Source: Phoronis ovalis
Taxonomy: Eukaryota; Phoronida; Phoronidae
Length of the DNA stretch: 10,222 nt
Assembly (NCBI GenBank): GCA_028565635.1
Contig: JAOXYB010066267.1
Coordinates: forward strand, 1 to 10,222
Reading direction: 5' to 3'
The notes beneath the pieces are model-generated. The model worked only from the letters and a program-made list of their open reading frames with translations, was not told the origin of the DNA and ran no database searches. The first letter of the stretch is position 1. Each line of letters begins with the position of its first letter. Of this stretch, positions 1 to 7,254 are shown one piece after another. Position numbers and translations under genes: made by a program.

Positions 1-870
1 TCATTCGGTAGGAATTACATTGATTTCCAAGTTTGAGCACTTTCACTGTAATTGGCTATGTAAGTTTCCATGACTGTTCGCACAGCTCATAAAGCCAGAT
101 TATCATGAGCAAGTGCAGAACATCACAAACCAAGACTTTATCAACATGTGTTTTATTAAAATAACTATAACTATATGGAGCAGATAGGACATGTCTCATA
201 CCAGTAAATGTAATTATTCCCAGATAGGGGGTACAATTTAAACTTTGCCAACAACAGAATTTATCCAGTCTAGAGGTTTCAAAAAAAAATTTAAAGTGTG
301 GGAGATCTGACTGAATTAGGCATACCACTTAATACCAGGCTGCTCTTTCTATTTAATAGCTGGACTAGAGCAATTTAATAAACAAGGAATAATTACAACT
401 TTATGCAAATGAACTTTAAGTAATAATTATTGTAGGCAATAATTAATGTATTGTCGATACATTAGTGCTGCAGTTATGTATTATTAATATTAATTATGAA
501 ACCCAGAAATCACACACCTGAAAATTCGTTTGACAGGTGCTACTTCTATAATAAACTAACTTTTGCTTAGATTTGCATCGTTTAATCAGTGCTGTCAATA
601 ACGAGAAGTGAAAATATGTTTTTAATAATACACTATAAAATTAAATTACGACTGCTTACAAGTAAAAATCATACACTGCTTTGACTAAAGTTCGTCAACA
701 ATCACCCGCGAGAATCGGCTAAATTTGAAATATTCAAAAATGAGCTACTATGACATTAGTATACACACAAAATTGTGGTATTTCCAGAAAGTACAAAGAA
801 AAACAAAGTAATTGACCAATATTTTAAATAATTAAGGATCGTAGTCAGTATAGTGAAATGACAAATACTT
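1..870. other. No convincing gene; possible intron or downstream part of a minus-strand transcript
   Basis: AT-rich DNA. A minus-strand frame open at 328-56 has no ATG near its beginning and no recognisable domain, so I do not call it a gene. A minus-strand AATAAA (plus-strand 152-157) is followed at about 135-110 by a GT-rich stretch, which is what a cleavage and polyadenylation site looks like. If the promoter-like cluster at 870-1045 is real, its minus-strand transcript would run through this region and could end there. Nothing in the sequence proves that. Confidence 0.3.
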
Positions 871-872
871 AC

Positions 873-957
873 CGAATTTTACAAACTTTTAAACTTGTTT
901 TCAAAATTTTATCAAGACTCGCCCAATAATCGCCATATTGAATTCTATGATTAAGAG
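873..957 (-). other. Candidate first exon of an unidentified minus-strand gene
   Basis: Read on the minus strand, this stretch ends in ATTCG|GTAAGTAT, a near-consensus 5' splice donor (exon end 873, intron from 872). It starts just below an ETS-like motif and contains an AATATGGCG motif about 60 nt before the donor. The ATG at 937 has A at -3 and G at +4, but its frame closes after 11 codons (MAIIGRVLIKF). The exon is therefore either untranslated with a short upstream frame, or uses another donor. The upstream boundary is a guess from motif spacing. Later exons would lie to the left and I could not identify them. Confidence 0.4.
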
Positions 958-967
958 TCACATCCGG
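931..967 (-). promoter_or_regulatory. ETS-like plus YY1/TISU-like promoter motifs
   Basis: On the minus strand CCGGATGT (967-960) fits the ETS-family core. About 21 nt downstream, AATATGGCG (939-931) resembles the YY1 site and the overlapping TISU element, which in animals marks start sites with very short 5' UTRs. Order and spacing agree with a TATA-less housekeeping promoter firing leftward around 945-957. This is motif matching only. Confidence 0.4.
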
Positions 968-1024
968 GGTTCGTAGGGTAATAAAACCAGCGGGAGAAAA
1001 CTCCAAACTCACAGACCACTTTTA

Positions 1025-1043
1025 TAGCGCTATCTGGTGGTAG
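1025..1043 (+). promoter_or_regulatory. CTCF-like binding site
   Basis: TAGCGCTATCTGGTGGTAG matches the reverse-complement animal CTCF consensus (TAGCGC, a variable C-rich run, then CTGGTGG) except in the variable run and the last bases. It sits about 60-80 bp upstream of the predicted leftward promoter, a common position for CTCF or related insulator factors. The factor is inferred from the motif alone. Confidence 0.35.
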
Positions 1044-1044
1044 A

Positions 1045-1900
1045 TCTGCTAATTACTAACACGTTGTTTTTTTAGAAGACTATCAAGCTATTCAAAATAA
1101 ATATAAACTGCGTTTTTGGCTTCATGAAAATATAAAATCAGAATATCAAACGGCACTTACAGCTATTTTAAAACTTGTGATATTTTAATTTTGTATGTAT
1201 TTATTTTGTTTTTATTTGTAATTTTATAACTATGTTAGTCGGTGGAAAAGCCTTGGCTTATGTTTTCTTTGTTCATTATGTACAAAAGATTATTCTCATT
1301 CTCTCTCACTTAATAATGTGCAAATTTCAATTTTTTGAAAATAGCAATTTTGGATAAAAAAATGTTTTTCAACTTAGGCCTGATTTTTACATGTTAAAAG
1401 TTGGCTGATGACAGGTGCCTCTGGGTGTTTCATAGGTAAATTTACTAAAATCCAAAAAATTCCCCCTGTCCTCTTTCATCCACATCACCCTCTTAAAAAC
1501 ATTTTGGTTGGTATCTCTGTAAATGTATACTTTCCACATACTAATTGAATTCTTAATTTACATAATGTGTATTGTGCACCTCCTTTTCAGGAAATCATGG
1601 ATACGCCACCATAAATGCATTACAATTAAATTATATCTGTTACCGATATAATATTTGTTTACAGTAATTTTGAACAGAACTTACTTCCTCATGTTATTTC
1701 CCAAAGAGTAATTGACTTTAACCACTAACTTGAATGCAAGGCATCCTTAAAAATATAGATGATGACAAAACTAAAGTGACGTGAATAAATTATTATTTGC
1801 CTTTGCTGCTGTTGGTAAATCACAAAGATAAAGCATCAGCATTTAATAGTTAATACTTAAATTGAAGACTAAACTTTATTGATCTGATAACAATTATTAC
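1045..1900. other. Unassigned AT-rich intergenic DNA
   Basis: No domain-bearing frame seen. On the plus strand a pyrimidine-rich acceptor (about 1062-1075) is followed by a frame open to a TAA at 1186-1188, rich in K, I, L and Y as expected of chance AT-rich translation. I do not call it. The rest is T-rich and A-rich sequence with no clear repeat. Confidence 0.3.
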
Positions 1901-1993
1901 CTGGAAGCTTGACATTGACTATGCATGATGCAGGCAAAATGGCAGAAAATTCTTGAATTGCGTTAAATCTGAAATTTGTCCTTTGTTTATTCA
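1901..1993 (-). other. Speculative internal exon, weakly OB-fold-like
   Basis: On the minus strand a T-rich tract and TATAG acceptor (ending 1994) precede a 93-nt stretch that ends in TTCCAG|GTAATA. One frame is open throughout and reads NKQRTNFRFNAIQEFSAILP followed by ASCIVNVKLP. The spacing F-x-F-x-x-I, then P and I-V-N-V, recalls the first strands of RPA1-type OB folds, where the usual motif is F-x-F-x-x-I ... V-D-V. That likeness is short and could be chance. No partner exon with the right phase (2 in, 1 out) was found. The stretch lies between the RAM poly(A) region and the next promoter, so it has no clear host gene. Confidence 0.18.
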
Positions 1994-2084
1994 CTATACA
2001 TGTGTTAAAAAAAACATTTTGTTTCTGTTGACATGTTTTTAATGAACTATCTATATCCATGGCTATCATGTCTCATTGAAGTTT

Positions 2085-2145
2085 AGATGACAGGCATCTG
2101 TGTGGTAACATGAAGAGTTGGTGTCGCAGGGTAATTCTGTCATCT
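2085..2145. repeat. Short inverted repeat, 9-bp arms
   Basis: AGATGACAG (2085-2093) and CTGTCATCT (2137-2145) are perfect inverted copies about 43 bp apart. No target duplication was seen. It may be a chance palindrome. Confidence 0.3.
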
Positions 2146-2319
2146 CATCACTTTGTAATATAGCATTCATTTACGAGAAAATAACGCCATCTTTCGTCAT
2201 AAGAAAAAGTCTTTAAACTTACTCATTACTTATTCATGATTTATACTTAATAGTATGTTTCAATAAAGTATGCATAGCCCATGAGGTGAAGACATAATAA
2301 TTTCACAACACAAATCATC

Positions 2320-3004
2320 CTGTAAGATTTATCTTTATTTTGAAATATGAAACAACACAGTTATCCTCATTCTATCAATATACTATAGTGACATTCCGTA
2401 CTCTGCTTTTCATTGGTCAGCATTCAATTTAAAATTTCCCAATACTTCCATGAGCCACTTTTAATATTTGATTACAGTCATTAATAGAGCTTTATTCTGT
2501 TCACTTTCACCAGAAGTCAATCTAGATTGGGAGTCCACAATTTCTGTTTCTCTTCATTCTGTTTCACTTGCATAATAGTATGATCATCTATTCTATCAAA
2601 AATTGAAAATTTCCCATAATTCAGTTCACAACTTTGCAGAAAAAATTATAACCACACTAACAGGGGTAAAACTGCACATGTACATCTTTGTAACCCTAAT
2701 TTGTTGCCTAACAGGTTCATATTTCACACAATCTTCAGGTTCTCTCAGAAATCTAAAAAGCATGGCACTAGTCCCAATATTTTGCTGGACTTGTAAAGTG
2801 ATAGCCCATTAATACATTTCCTATAAGATTTCTTGGGTAGAGTGTTGCCCTTTAAGTATATAACATAATACTGATTCAAAGTATTGTTTAATATACTTCC
2901 TGGGTACACAATAATGGACATGGCATACATTGTTGATAGCATCATAATGGCAGTGACTTATAAATGACTATTTTTCATTTCTGATATTCCGGGAACTATT
3001 TTTA
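2320..3004 (-). other. 3' untranslated region of the RAM gene
   Basis: AT-rich sequence downstream of the TAA at 3007-3005, with no introns suggested. Several short frames occur on both strands here, but none has a recognisable domain and they read like chance translation. The right boundary is fixed by the stop codon. The left boundary depends on which poly(A) signal is used. Confidence 0.5.
2334..2339 (-). terminator. Candidate poly(A) signal of the RAM gene
   Basis: Minus-strand AATAAA, followed about 25 nt downstream by GTGTTGTG (plus-strand about 2303-2310), the AATAAA plus GT-rich arrangement expected at cleavage sites. It would give a 3' UTR of roughly 690 nt. A second AATAAA at plus-strand 2491-2496 could give a shorter form. 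One directly overlapping the stop codon region (about 2998-3003) has no clear GT-rich partner. Confidence 0.5.
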
Positions 3005-4282
3005 TTAGTCCCAGCTTGAGTTATTCCCCCTGTCTCTACTTCGATCACGATACTGATCATGTCTTTGATCGTTTCCTCTGTTCCAGTTACGATCATTGTA
3101 CCTTTGATTATAATGTCCACTGTCATGTCTATTTTGATGGTACGATCCTTTATGACCTTGAAAGTTCCTGTCACCTTGCCTATTTCCATAGCGCCCTCTT
3201 CCCCTGTAAAAGAAATATGTAAATTAAAAATTCAAACTGAAAGTTAGCATTTCATGATTAGGTTTATCCAGTTAATCCTTTTGAAATCTAAGCATTTTAT
3301 TAGAAACTCTTGAAGGCTCGAGATACAAAGGAGTGTATATGTAATTCAACCTGTGCTGTAGTAATTAAAATGAAGAGATATACATATAAAACTATACACT
3401 TTAAAAAAGTTAATACTCCAAATTTTACCAATCCTGATGTTAAATAATTTGAATTCGATCATATAATCTGATAAAAGCCATTTTAGGGACAAAAATGTGT
3501 TTTTCGAATTTTAATTTTTAAAAAAATTAGTCCAAATATCCTGTACCTGCAAATTTGAAACTTTGCACAGATGAGCCATACATATGTATCTATAAAACAC
3601 TGTCTCAGATTTTTTGCTTTGTTGAAAAGTTATGATTTTTTAAAATGGTCACATCAAAATTCTGACCTTTAAACTGTTAAAATTTATATCTGTTAAACTA
3701 AGCAAAAATTTAAAAATTTGAGACATCTTTTTGTAGACCTATATAAGATACTGTTTGCCAAGTTTCAGCTTTGTAGGTGCAAGGGTTTTGGACTTGATTT
3801 GTTTTAAAATGTTAAAATTTGAAAAACACATGTTATTTCCAAAACGAACGTTTATGTGGTCGTGAAAATATTATAAACATTTTGCCTTTGGATTCATTGA
3901 AGTATAATCTTTTAAAAAATGAATACTTTTACATGTCTATCTCTTTATTTTGATTATGAAAATTTATAAAGAAAGTTATAGTCAAATAATTAGTGGTTTT
4001 TGTATCTCAAGTCCTTAAGCTAGAAGCAATTAATTAAAAAAATAAGTTTAAAAAAAAATCCTACCTAGACCAGTCATTTCTTTTTGGTTTTGAAAACCAG
4101 TTTTCTACACAAGGGGGCTCTGCAAGAGTCTTTGCAACTGTAGCTTGGTAGGTCTCATCAAGATCTTTATACCTATTCTTACACATGTCTTCATAAATTT
4201 CAAAATTCTTCTGAACAAAACCAAATTCTGGAGTTTCCTTTGGAACCACTTCCGATTGGACACCTTGATTCTCTGCTGTCAT
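3005..4282 (-). CDS. RAMAC: RNMT-activating mini protein (RAM) homologue, spliced
   Basis: The coding sequence joins 4282-4065 and 3203-3005 (minus strand), 417 nt, 138 residues plus TAA. The intron between them (4064-3204) is GT-AG: TCTAG|GTAG donor, TTCTTTTACAG acceptor. It splits an Arg codon and the frame continues cleanly. In animals RAM binds and activates the cap guanine-N7 methyltransferase RNMT in the nucleus and binds RNA. Residues 27-46 (FEIYEDMCKNRYKDLDETYQ) align by eye with the vertebrate F/Y-E-E/D-M...R-F/Y...D-x-x-Y-Q helix. Residues 55-62 (EPPCVENW) match its P-P-x-V-E-x-W motif, and RN-rich sequence follows. The tail (74-138) is low-complexity, with about 13 Arg and 10 Asn in 65 residues, including RGR, RDRSRDRG and a terminal SSWD. 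Vertebrate RAM is about 118 residues, so this copy has an N-terminal extension of about 20 residues. The tail lacks the Tyr/Pro/Gln-rich end typical of vertebrates. The ATG at 4282 is chosen because the spliced leader has an in-frame TAA upstream and no earlier in-frame ATG. Confidence 0.9.
3204..4064 (-). other. RAM intron 2
   Basis: An 861-bp phase-2 GT-AG intron. It contains the foldback repeat at 3495-3831 and otherwise AT-rich DNA with no exon-like frame. Confidence 0.85.
3495..3831. repeat. Degenerate foldback (MITE-like) element in RAM intron 2
   Basis: The two halves are imperfect inverted copies meeting near 3656. Outer ends are ATGTGTTTTTC (from 3495) and its complement ending at 3831. 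Matching blocks continue inward: AGTCCAAA, a TGAAACTT(T/G)GCA-type block, a TCT(C)A(G/A)ATTTTT-type block, and finally GGTCA (3647-3651) against TGACC (3662-3666). Arms are about 165 bp with perhaps 70-75% identity by eye, and there is almost no spacer. I found no clear target-site duplication. A transcript would fold into a long imperfect hairpin. Confidence 0.65.
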
Positions 4283-4405
4283 AATCTGAGCAATTTGTAA
4301 ACCTAAAGATGTAAAAAAACAGGTATGAATAAATTCAGTTTTAAAGATACTGTATGTCCTTGATTAATCTTGACCAAAAATAAGGATAATGTCTAGATAG
4401 TGTCC

Positions 4406-4478
4406 AGATCATCTTCGCAATGCCAAGGGAATATTCTCACATACATTCCTATGGAGAATATATATGAAGAGATGATCT
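4406..4478. repeat. Imperfect hairpin within RAM intron 1
   Basis: AGATCATCTTC (4406-4416) pairs with GAAGAGATGATCT (4466-4478) apart from a 2-nt bulge. Inside it ATATTCTC (4431-4438) pairs with GAGAATAT (4454-4461). It may be an eroded MITE. No flanking duplication is visible. Confidence 0.5.
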
Positions 4479-4619
4479 CTGCGTTCGGAGGATGCTAGTG
4501 GGTGAGTGGTTAGAGATGTGAGGATGCTGTAGTTTTCAAATGAATTACTTCTTTAATAGTGACAAGCTGTCAGTTCGGTGGACTATTCTAACTAATTGAA
4601 AGACACTAATCCTAGTTAT

Positions 4620-4656
4620 GATACGAGCCTAATCTGCTACAGTAGGCTCGTGTATC
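4620..4656. repeat. Short strong hairpin within RAM intron 1
   Basis: GATACGAGCCTA (4620-4631) pairs with TAGGCTCGTGTATC (4643-4656), 12 bp with a bulge, around an 11-nt loop. It is more GC-rich than its surroundings. No known RNA family recognised. Confidence 0.5.
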
Positions 4657-4937
4657 CAACACTATTAATTAAATAAATACAGTTCTGTAAATATAACTGA
4701 AATCAAATTCAGCAGAATGCCCATCAGAGTCCTCAAGTTAATTGCCTCGATTAACCTTGCAAGTTTGTCAAATATGTTGTAAAGTGATGGCAGCAGCATT
4801 TTTAAATCTACCCACAAGAACACGACACCAGTAAAAAATGGGAGAGACTGAAAAGGATTGCTGAAGAAGTAGCAACAATACGTCATACTATACCAAGTCT
4901 TCAAAAAGTATGCGAGCGAATGGCAGACAATAAAAAA

Positions 4938-5177
4938 ATTCAATAAATTCAAACCAAAATTGTTGTCTTGTTTGTTTCCTTCTTGTGTTATCTGTCACTT
5001 GAAGCTTGATTGATATTCATCAAGGTGACTTTTAGCACACAAATCCATGCATGGAAATTTGGTTGGTCTGAGCGGTAATGGATTTGTAATTGTATGCTAA
5101 TCAAGCTTCAAGTGATAAATAATCCAAGGAGTATCATAGACAAACAAAACGACAATTTTGGTTTGAATTTATTGAAT
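4938..5177. repeat. Foldback (MITE-like) element in RAM intron 1
   Basis: The left arm (4938-5011) and right arm (5099-5177) are inverted copies. The outer 26 bp, beginning ATTCAATAAATTCAAACCAA, are almost identical. The inner ends TCACTTGAAGCTTGATT (left) and its complement (right) are exact. The spacer folds too: ACAAATCCAT (about 5039-5048) pairs with ATGGATTTGT (about 5079-5088). The whole 240 bp therefore looks like one palindromic unit. No clear target-site duplication was found. Confidence 0.7.
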
Positions 5178-5445
5178 ATTTTGACACACGGTGAGTGTTT
5201 TTGCAAGAGGCTAACTTCTACTGGTTTTAACACTATCTTGGCTATGACCCACCGCTTCGCCGCAAACAAGCAATAGTAGGGTAATAAACCACGCTAGGAG
5301 AAGGACTAGGACCCTTTAGGCTTTATACTTATAGCCTTCCTGTTACTCTTAGTCTTAGTGCCCCTCAGAATAAAACCCTCTGCACAAATGTTTAACAGAT
5401 AGAAGTCGAGAGAAGTATATAACGCTGGTACACCTCAACACTTAC
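5178..5445. other. Unassigned remainder of RAM intron 1
   Basis: Somewhat GC-richer DNA with no recognisable coding sequence. A plus-strand frame across 5094-5276 is largely made of the foldback's right arm and is not called. Confidence 0.4.
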
Positions 5446-5520
5446 TGTAATTCTGTTATCTCTCCACTGTGTAGTTTAGGTAAGAGTAACAATATACAAA
5501 TTAAAGAACTTCCCATAAAA
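5446..5520 (-). other. Predicted non-coding first exon of the RAM gene
   Basis: The minus-strand stretch ends in a GTAAGTG donor and begins just below an ETS motif. Spliced to the acceptor at 4303 it puts a TAA in frame 24 nt before the junction, so it adds no residues to RAM. An ATG at 5516-5514 opens a different frame that crosses the junction and overlaps the RAM start. The transcription start is not known and may lie on either side of that ATG. Confidence 0.45.
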
Positions 5521-5534
5521 AGTGTGCCGAGCAA

Positions 5535-5543
5535 ACCGGAAGC
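5535..5543 (+). promoter_or_regulatory. ETS/GABP-type site at the RAM promoter
   Basis: ACCGGAAGC is a strong match to the ETS consensus. ETS-family factors such as GABP commonly sit within tens of bases of housekeeping start sites, which fits a ubiquitously needed cap-methylation factor. The adjacent GCGC and the lack of an obvious TATA box agree. Confidence 0.5.
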
Positions 5544-5544
5544 G

Positions 5545-5844
5545 CAAACTCATAAGTACTGCACACACGGTTTTAGATTTACGATGTTTTGCATGAAAAT
5601 GCCTTAGTATAAGCAAAAACTATCACACGTTACAAAAATTAGATGTTTAAGATTATGTTGGTGAAGAAATCGTCAAATTTACTTGAAAACATCAGTATGC
5701 AAATTTACTTTAAAACATGGGTTTGTGATTCATGAATATTTCTGTGGTTTGATTGGTCGACACAAATAACCGCGGAATTTAGTTCATGTGGTGTTCTAGC
5801 AGGGTGCGGTTACATTTGTGATGGCTCTCTGCATTGTACCCTAA
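5545..5844. other. Gap with CCAAT-box- and octamer-like motifs
   Basis: No coding frame called. It holds an octamer-like ATGCAAAT (5697-5704) and an inverted CCAAT box within GATTGGTC (5751-5758). It could be a shared promoter between RAM and a rightward transcript, but the rightward transcript is unproven. Confidence 0.3.
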
Positions 5845-5976
5845 CCCAAGGTTTCACGTCATTTTCCTCAAGTACGAGATGCAGTTTTTCGCGGCAAGCT
5901 TTCTGCAACTCGAGGAAAGTTTGATAAACTCAAAAAGGCTTGCTTGGAACTTCTACGTGGATTAGAACGTGTATAA
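5845..5976 (+). other. 43-codon protein-like open frame, unidentified
   Basis: A plus-strand frame runs from just after a TAA (5842-5844) to a TAA at 5974-5976 and is unusually rich in charged residues for this AT-rich DNA. It includes VRDAVFRGKLSATRGKFDKL and then KKACLELLRGLERV. The last 20 residues would form an amphipathic helix. There is no ATG. A TTTTCCTCAAG acceptor-like site ends at 5872, so it could be a terminal exon entering at VRDAVF. I do not recognise the family. It could equally be the relic of a repeat. Confidence 0.25.
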
Positions 5977-6006
5977 ACATGATAGTTCAGAGGATAGTCT
6001 TTCCTG

Positions 6007-6075
6007 GTCAACGAAATCTTGAGCCAACTTGAGCGGGACAAACTCCGGGTTCGCCACGGAGTCCCGCTCGTTGAC
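6007..6075. other. Nested strong hairpin, tRNA-minihelix-like
   Basis: Three stems nest with no mismatch: GTCAAC (6007-6012) with GTTGAC (6070-6075), GAGCGGGA (6031-6038) with TCCCGCTC (6062-6069), and CTCCG (6043-6047) with CGGAG (6057-6061) around a 9-nt GGTTCGCCA loop. On the 3' side the stems are contiguous. On the 5' side they are separated by 18 and 4 nt. The inner stems resemble a tRNA acceptor plus T-arm, and GGTTCG resembles a Pol III B box, but the D and anticodon arms are absent. It lies 31 nt after the stop at 5976. No named RNA family fits. Confidence 0.5.
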
Positions 6076-6215
6076 TGCTATAGGTTTTAGTTGAATGTTC
6101 CTCTAAACTTTGGATGAGTGCATGGAGAATAATATGCGGAGTTCTAGTTCTGTCCTGCTTCTATAGAGCGAAGTGTAGCATTGTGTTACATACTTTGTTC
6201 TGTATTTCTGTGCAG

Positions 6216-6267
6216 GATGGACAGAAACGCTGCTGACAAAACTCCACCATTAAATTTATATCAACAA
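6216..6267 (+). other. Candidate start-codon exon of an unidentified plus-strand gene
   Basis: A pyrimidine-rich tract and TGTGCAG acceptor (ending 6215) precede G-ATG-G at 6217, with A at -3 and G at +4. The frame reads MDRNAADKTPPLNLYQQ and then meets CAA|GTAGGC, a possible phase-0 donor at 6268. Reading on without splicing gives 53 residues to a TAG near 6378. No family recognised. The splice sites are good but the exon is too short to be tested by codon content. Confidence 0.28.
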
Positions 6268-6279
6268 GTAGGCAAATAT

Positions 6280-6830
6280 TCTAGCTTATCACCCATCGCC
6301 GGGCAAATCGTACATTGCTTCTATTTATTGTTAGTTGTCTTGCGGTCTTTAGAACTGTCGAACATCTTTTTTTCGTAGTAAATTGTAGATATCCTGAGGG
6401 GAAGTAATTAATATCAAAGGTTGTACCCATGTTCCATCCCTGACCCTTGACATCTAAAATCATCCTGTCGAAGTGACTTGTTGAGAGAAATAATGCCCAA
6501 TTGTATTGACATATATTGGTCTAATGAAGTTAAAGTTTTGTGGACGACCCAAAGAAAAAGTCATGCCTCTAAAACACCACCCTATACAATTGTTCACCAC
6601 AAGCTGGATAAGGCAGAAGATAAAGGTGCATGCAGGGCTGTAAAACTGGTTTGTATGAGTTTGTACAACTGAAACAAACAACAGCCCTAAACATTATATC
6701 CTTACTTCCCCTAACATACAGTAAAGAACAAATCACAACAATTTTGGCTGATAAACATGTAACTATTTATATTTAATAATAATATATAATACTTGTGTGG
6801 AATAACTTAAAATTAGTATAGGTCCCTGTT
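6280..6830. other. Unassigned; overlapping open frames on both strands at 6451-6681
   Basis: Plus-strand 6451-6672 is open for 73 codons, with protein-like stretches such as REIMPNCIDIYWSNEVKVLW, and minus-strand 6681-6460 is open too. Neither has a recognised domain or convincing start, and both being open suggests local base composition rather than a gene. The rest is AT-rich with no repeat identified. Confidence 0.25.
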
Positions 6831-6831
6831 C

Positions 6832-7254
6832 ATCAGTCTCCCGGGGGGGGGGGTACTCGAGGTATTTTTTGGTGGGGGTGTGTAGCCCAGTTAAAAAATT
6901 TGGATTGTATACTTGTTACTGTATTTTTTTTGGATTGCTACTGTAAAGAAATTCAAAAATTTGGATTGCTAGCCACTGCTTACAGCAAATAATTTGGATT
7001 AATTTTAGGTTTGTATCCGTAAAACGATTTTTTGAATTTTGTTTGTATCAGTCAATCTGCGTAAAAATGGATTGCTACTCAAATATTTTAAAATTTTGGA
7101 TTGTTACCCTTATATTTCACAAAATTTGGATTGCTACCCTAAAATTTCAAAAAATTTGGATTGGGTTTGCTACCACAAGCTAAAATTTTGGATTGGGTTC
7201 CGCGGCACATCCCCGTAGTCAAAAACCTTGGGTACCCCCCCCCGGATCAGTCTC
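6832..7254. mobile_element. Non-autonomous DNA transposon with poly-G ends and 9-bp target duplication
   Basis: The element (6841-7245, 405 bp) begins CCGGGGGGGGGGGTAC and ends GGGTACCCCCCCCCGG, an inverted pair. It is flanked by the exact 9-bp direct repeat ATCAGTCTC at 6832-6840 and 7246-7254. The inversion extends weakly inward: an AGGT, a T-run, GGGG and TGTG recur in the same order on both arms for about 40 bp. There is no transposase frame. Its core is a tandem array, listed separately. The 9-bp duplication and terminal inverted repeats make it a cut-and-paste type element. The superfamily cannot be settled from this copy. Confidence 0.85.
6890..7200 (+). repeat. Degenerate tandem repeat of about 31 bp within the transposon
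   Basis: The word GGATT(G) recurs at 6902, 6932, 6963, 6996, 7069, 7098, 7128, 7158 and 7190. Spacing is 29-33 bp except for one gap of 73, where decayed units (TTGTATCC, TTGTATCA) sit. The best unit reads AAAATTTGGATTGCTACCCT. Units are most alike toward the right end. Confidence 0.85.

Larger units (their letters stand above)
4303..5445 (-). other. RAM intron 1 (predicted)
   Basis: A 1,143-bp intron in the 5' UTR. The donor is TTACA|GTAAGTG (exon end 5446), a full GTAAGT. The acceptor is ACATCTTTAG ending at 4303, 20 nt upstream of the ATG. It carries the hairpins at 4406-4478 and 4620-4656 and the foldback at 4938-5177. The acceptor side is well supported because it directly precedes the coding exon. 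The link to this particular donor is inferred. Confidence 0.55.

Noticed and set aside
56-328. 90-codon minus-strand open frame
   Set aside because: No ATG near its beginning, no domain, F/Y/L/C-rich like chance translation. It may be part of a transcribed 3' region but not a protein.
1076-1188. Acceptor-like site followed by a 37-codon plus-strand frame
   Set aside because: Composition is that of random AT-rich translation, and it lies just upstream of an opposing promoter with no partner exon.
2603-2945. Two open frames on opposite strands of 66-69 codons
   Set aside because: They lie in the RAM 3' UTR, overlap each other and have no recognisable features.
2968-3247. Open frames in other frames and on the other strand over RAM exon 3
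   Set aside because: They are shadows of the Arg/Asn-rich RAM tail, whose true frame ends at the TAA 3007-3005.
4665-4952. 95-codon minus-strand open frame, F/L/Y-rich
   Set aside because: It sits inside RAM intron 1, lacks domains and good start context, and runs into the foldback repeat.
5474-5485. Plus-strand TTTAG|GTAAGAG donor-like site inside the RAM first exon
   Set aside because: No matching plus-strand exon or start site upstream; likely chance.
5691-5705. 15-bp direct repeat ATCAGTATGCAAATT shared with 8540-8554
   Set aside because: A single shared 15-mer is about what AT-rich DNA of this length gives by chance; flanks do not match.
6007-6075. Annotation of the hairpin as a tRNA gene or a histone 3' stem-loop
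   Set aside because: D and anticodon arms are missing and the loop is 9 nt, so it is not a tRNA; the stem and loop do not fit the histone consensus.
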